The notes beneath the pieces were generated by a model that made no database searches, was not told the DNA's origin, and was given only the letters and a program-made list of their open reading frames with translations. The position numbers and the translations under genes are program-made. Source: a bacterium UBP14_UBA6098 (GTDB lineage: Bacteria > UBP14 > UBA6098). From it: a stretch of 64,000 bases of DNA. Shown in pieces: positions 61,632 through 64,000 of the stretch. Positions within the stretch are counted from its first letter, which is position 1. The number at the start of each line of letters is the position of its first letter. The DNA is taken from positions 1 through 64,000 of the forward strand of contig DIWU01000020.1 in NCBI GenBank assembly GCA_002428525.1, given 5' to 3'.

Positions 61632-62342
61632 ATCAAACCTCTTTGTTTTTTCGGGAAACGCTTCAATATAAGTGTTCTTAAGCGAATGTCAATATGGGTT
61701 TTAGGTTATATGAAAAGGTAAAGAGTAAAGGGTGAAGGGTAAAAGGCATTACACGAAGGCGTGATGTAATCGCCAAATCATGTTCATGTCATTCCCGCGA
61801 AAGCGGGAAACCACTCTGTAGGGACGCTCGGCTGTGCGCTTCTTTTTTGTGCCAAATTCCTGTAGGGGCGCGGTCTTAGACCCGCCCGTTTTTTAGGTTC
61901 TGGGTTATTGGTTATAGGTTATGGGCATTACATGATGGCGTGATGTAATCGCCAATTAGCCGCCGCACAAAATTCCGTAGGGGAAGGGCTTGTCCCTTCC
62001 CGTTTTTATAGCGGGGCTTCGATACGGCTTCGCTTACTCAGCCCTCGGGCGCGGCCGCCCTGTTCGCCCGTAAAAAACTTTCAACAATTACATTTTTTTC
62101 TTGACAGGAAGCTATCGTCATGTTTTCTTGTAAGTGCTATGGATATTATCATAGAGAATGAGCGGGTATTTTTGAACTCGAACATCGAGTTAATGACTAA
62201 TGATGAAATCAGAATGCCTAACCAAGCCCTAAATCCTAATGACCAAAGAAGTCCATAGCCGAGGGCTTTTAGGGTTTTAGGCATTAGGATTTGCTTAGAC
62301 ATTCGAGCTTAGACATTAGGATTTTAAAAAGGATTTCTAATT
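61632..62342. repeat. Intergenic island of dispersed palindromic repeats
   Basis: About 710 bases without a supported gene. It contains two GCATTACA(C/T)GA cores (61746, 61925), each followed by GGCGTGATGTAATCGCC and preceded by purine-rich short-phrase tails. A TTCCCGC-GAAA-GCGGGAA hairpin lies at 61792-61809, and an imperfect hairpin around 61864-61890. A GGGAAGGG/CCCTTCCC hairpin is at 61981-62001. A GGCTTCGATACGG segment lies near 62016. Repeated CATTAGGATTT phrases run up to 62340. It looks like stacked small mobile or REP-like elements. Promoters for the next gene are not evident. Confidence 0.65.
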
Positions 62343-63269
62343 ATGAACATTATCGTAGAAAACAATCAGGTAATAATCGACTTGACCGAACCGGAGTTCT
62401 CGGCATTCTCCGCGATGTTTGCAAACCTCGGGATAAACCACTGGATAATTATTGAAGGGCTGGACTGGCCAAGCGGATCGCCTTTCGGGGCTAAGTTCAA
62501 GAGGAATATTTTGCCTCTGCACCTATGCCGAACCATCGGCGAGGCCTGTGCGGTGGAACAAGCCGGGCCGCTCGACCTGCTATCGCTGTATCCGTTTTGG
62601 AAATACGGTTTCTGCTTCTCCGACGAATCCGACCTCAAGCTCGAATTCACCGAAATCGACCCGCACAAAAAAGCCAACCTCGCCGATGAGTTCGGGATGG
62701 GGGCGACCGCGTGGGCGATGGAGGAGCTTTTCCATTGCGAGGCGTGGTGCGACACCTCGGATGCGCTTTTGCAGTGGGAGGTGGAACAGGTTGGCTCGCG
62801 AATGCCGGATTTCGTGTGCCTTTTTGCCGACGGTTCGTTTGGAGTGTTCGAAGCGAAAGGAACCACCGGCACGGTGGGGACTGCAAAATCGCAGACCGAG
62901 GACGGCAAGGAGCAGACGGTTTGCATACAGCCGAAAAGCGGGACGATCTCGGTGCGGTGCGCCTGCGGAATCTCGCTGGCAAAAACCGGCTCGACATTGA
63001 TCCTACGCGACCCCCCCTCGACTCCGTTCGGGGACCGGCCCTCGAACTCGAACGGGAGCCGGAAAAACCGGTCGTTGAGCGGAGCCGAAACGAACGTTAC
63101 GGTTGACCTCACGCCCGAGGCGATAATTCGCGGGGCGGAGGCGCGCCGGTTCCGCGAGAATATGCTAGGTGACATTTCGGCGATGTTCCGTTGCAATAAT
63201 AAAGCCCTCGAACTGGTGCGCAAACCCTTCGTGAAGGACAAGCGGCATGGGTGGCTAGAAATCGGGTAA
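62343..63269 (+). CDS. Hypothetical protein with a PD-(D/E)xK-like nuclease motif
   Basis: A 308-residue protein preceded by AAAAAGGA. In the middle, MPDFVCLFADGSFGVFEAKG gives PD, then ExK after two strands, the signature of PD-(D/E)xK nucleases. Upstream is a helical region with WAMEELFHCEAWCD. Around residues 225-250 the protein reads PFGDRPSNSNGSRKNRSLSGAE, low in conserved character and encoded by dispersed repeat sequence also found in the first gene, so this part looks inserted. It lies just upstream of a restriction-endonuclease-like gene. It could belong to a defence locus; no named family is recognised. Confidence 0.6.
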   Translation: MNIIVENNQVIIDLTEPEFSAFSAMFANLGINHWIIIEGLDWPSGSPFGAKFKRNILPLHLCRTIGEACAVEQAGPLDLLSLYPFWKYGFCFSDESDLKLEFTEIDPHKKANLADEFGMGATAWAMEELFHCEAWCDTSDALLQWEVEQVGSRMPDFVCLFADGSFGVFEAKGTTGTVGTAKSQTEDGKEQTVCIQPKSGTISVRCACGISLAKTGSTLILRDPPSTPFGDRPSNSNGSRKNRSLSGAETNVTVDLTPEAIIRGAEARRFRENMLGDISAMFRCNNKALELVRKPFVKDKRHGWLEIG

Positions 63270-63366
63270 TTTTTGGGAGCGTAGCGCAAATAGGCCGCAA
63301 TTTTTCTTGCGCACCCCCGAAACGCGATTTATATTGTGTAAGACAAATTTTTGAAATGGAGATCGA

Positions 63367-64000
63367 ATGCCAAGTAAAAAGAAACTCACAATCGCACTTC
63401 TTAAAAACGAAGCTAAAGTTTTTGCAACTGCAGAGTCCACCCATAATGAACCTGCTCTATTTGGCGTTACCGATGGCAAAGCAGTCGGAACATATTTAGA
63501 ACATAAATTCGAGGAATATTTAGATACTATATATAAATATGAAAAAGGCTCATCCGCCAAGGGGATAGACTTACCTGATTTGCACGTGGATATGAAAACA
63601 ACAAGTATAAAACAACCTCAGTCTTCTTGTCCATATAGGGCCGCAAGACAAAAGATATATGGACTTGGGTATTCTTTGCTTATATTCGTTTATAACAAAA
63701 TCGACGATCAAAAAACTCGAACCGGTCGATTGGACATAAAACACACAATTTTTATTGAAAGCGATAGAACTGGGGATTTTCAAACAACAACCGGAATTCA
63801 AAAAATATTAGAGAATAACGGAAACATCGACGACCTTATAGCTTTCTTTGAAGAACGAAGATTGCCGGTGGATGAAATAACAGCGCAGGAACTTGCAGAA
63901 GAAGTATTCTCTAATCCACCGACGATCGGATATTTAACAATTTCTAATGCACTTCAATGGAGGCTTCAATATAATAAAGTTATTCAAGAAGCTGGCAGTG
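63367..64000 (+). CDS. Type II restriction endonuclease-like protein, truncated by window end
   Basis: At least 211 residues, continuing past the window. A GGAGA ribosome-binding site precedes the ATG. It has a KGIDLPDLHVDMKTTS core, with acidic residues and a DxK pair as in PD-(D/E)xK restriction enzymes, followed by PQSSCPYRAARQKIYGLGYS, which resembles Type II restriction proteins as I recall them. The gene is clearly richer in A and T than its neighbours, suggesting recent transfer. A partner methyltransferase would be expected outside the window. Confidence 0.6.
   Translation, partial: MPSKKKLTIALLKNEAKVFATAESTHNEPALFGVTDGKAVGTYLEHKFEEYLDTIYKYEKGSSAKGIDLPDLHVDMKTTSIKQPQSSCPYRAARQKIYGLGYSLLIFVYNKIDDQKTRTGRLDIKHTIFIESDRTGDFQTTTGIQKILENNGNIDDLIAFFEERRLPVDEITAQELAEEVFSNPPTIGYLTISNALQWRLQYNKVIQEAGS

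Noticed and set aside
62366..63289. A 307-residue frame on the minus strand opposite the PD-(D/E)xK-like gene
   Set aside because: The plus-strand frame has a ribosome-binding site and a plausible nuclease motif; the minus frame is serine- and arginine-rich without any motif, typical of a shadow.

Overview
The window reads as a chromosomal segment of an uncultured Gram-negative bacterium, most likely in the FCB superphylum (a Cloacimonadota-, Zixibacteria- or Fermentibacterota-like lineage; inference, not proven). The signs are: secreted proteins ending in a type IX-like sorting tail (NPFNSS ... ISGR ... LK, three examples), a PorV/PorQ-family protein beside a TonB-dependent receptor, many lipoproteins, HslUV, a dimeric-type glycyl-tRNA synthetase, and a UbiA-type prenyltransferase plus geranylgeranyl-reductase pair of the kind known from FCB genomes. 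Genes are densely packed, often with 4-base start/stop overlaps, and TTG starts are common. Several convergent pairs meet with no spacer. No rRNA, tRNA or CRISPR array was recognised.

Layout. 1-600: tail of a sorting-domain protein, a 93-bp tandem repeat and dispersed repeats. 602-2628 (-): acpS, an SDR-type threonine dehydrogenase and an acetate-permease-like gene. 2816-5542 (+): a secreted C10-family protease, followed by a 140-bp sequence that folds on paper into a closed three-armed cloverleaf. 5707-8173 (-): hslU, hslV and a second, divergent HslV-like gene. 8285-17287 (+): recG, a GGDEF-ATPase-HEAT protein, DUF366, DUF1844, pcm, an LVIVD-repeat secreted protein and a stand-alone MshEN-like protein. 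17288-21258 (-): nnr, an outer-membrane-type protein, a NadR-like P-loop protein and a lipoprotein. 21479-28954: cysE-cysK-yraN, ispG, a hybrid sensor kinase lacking the usual histidine, and a lipoate ligase-like gene.

29120-37688 (+) is a four-gene envelope operon: TonB receptor with EF-hand-like loops, secreted protein, PorV-like barrel and lipoprotein. 37762-41216 (-): fructose-bisphosphate aldolase, VWA-OmpA lipoprotein and M50 protease. 41895-51683 (-) is a long envelope/housekeeping cluster: M16 peptidase, PAP2, UbiA, dtd, maf, rodZ, a signal-peptidase-like protein lacking its catalytic dyad, and a PDZ protein with about eleven GDDxY repeats. 51883-57469 (+): glyQS, TrkH-TrkA potassium uptake and a ferredoxin-geranylgeranyl reductase fusion. 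57470-61631 (-): rpsT, a ytfJ/ytfI-type pair, recO, a second lipoprotein of the 20590-21258 family, and asnS. 61632-62342 is an intergenic repeat island. The right end (62343-64000) carries a PD-(D/E)xK-like protein and a truncated, AT-rich restriction-endonuclease-like gene, and looks like accessory DNA.

The strongest candidates for new biology are the tandem HslV paralogue, the cloverleaf palindrome, the pairing of a catalytically degenerate signal-peptidase fold with the GDDxY repeat protein, and three well-matched promoters placed so that transcription should begin at the start codon (leaderless genes: recG, nnr, ubiA).
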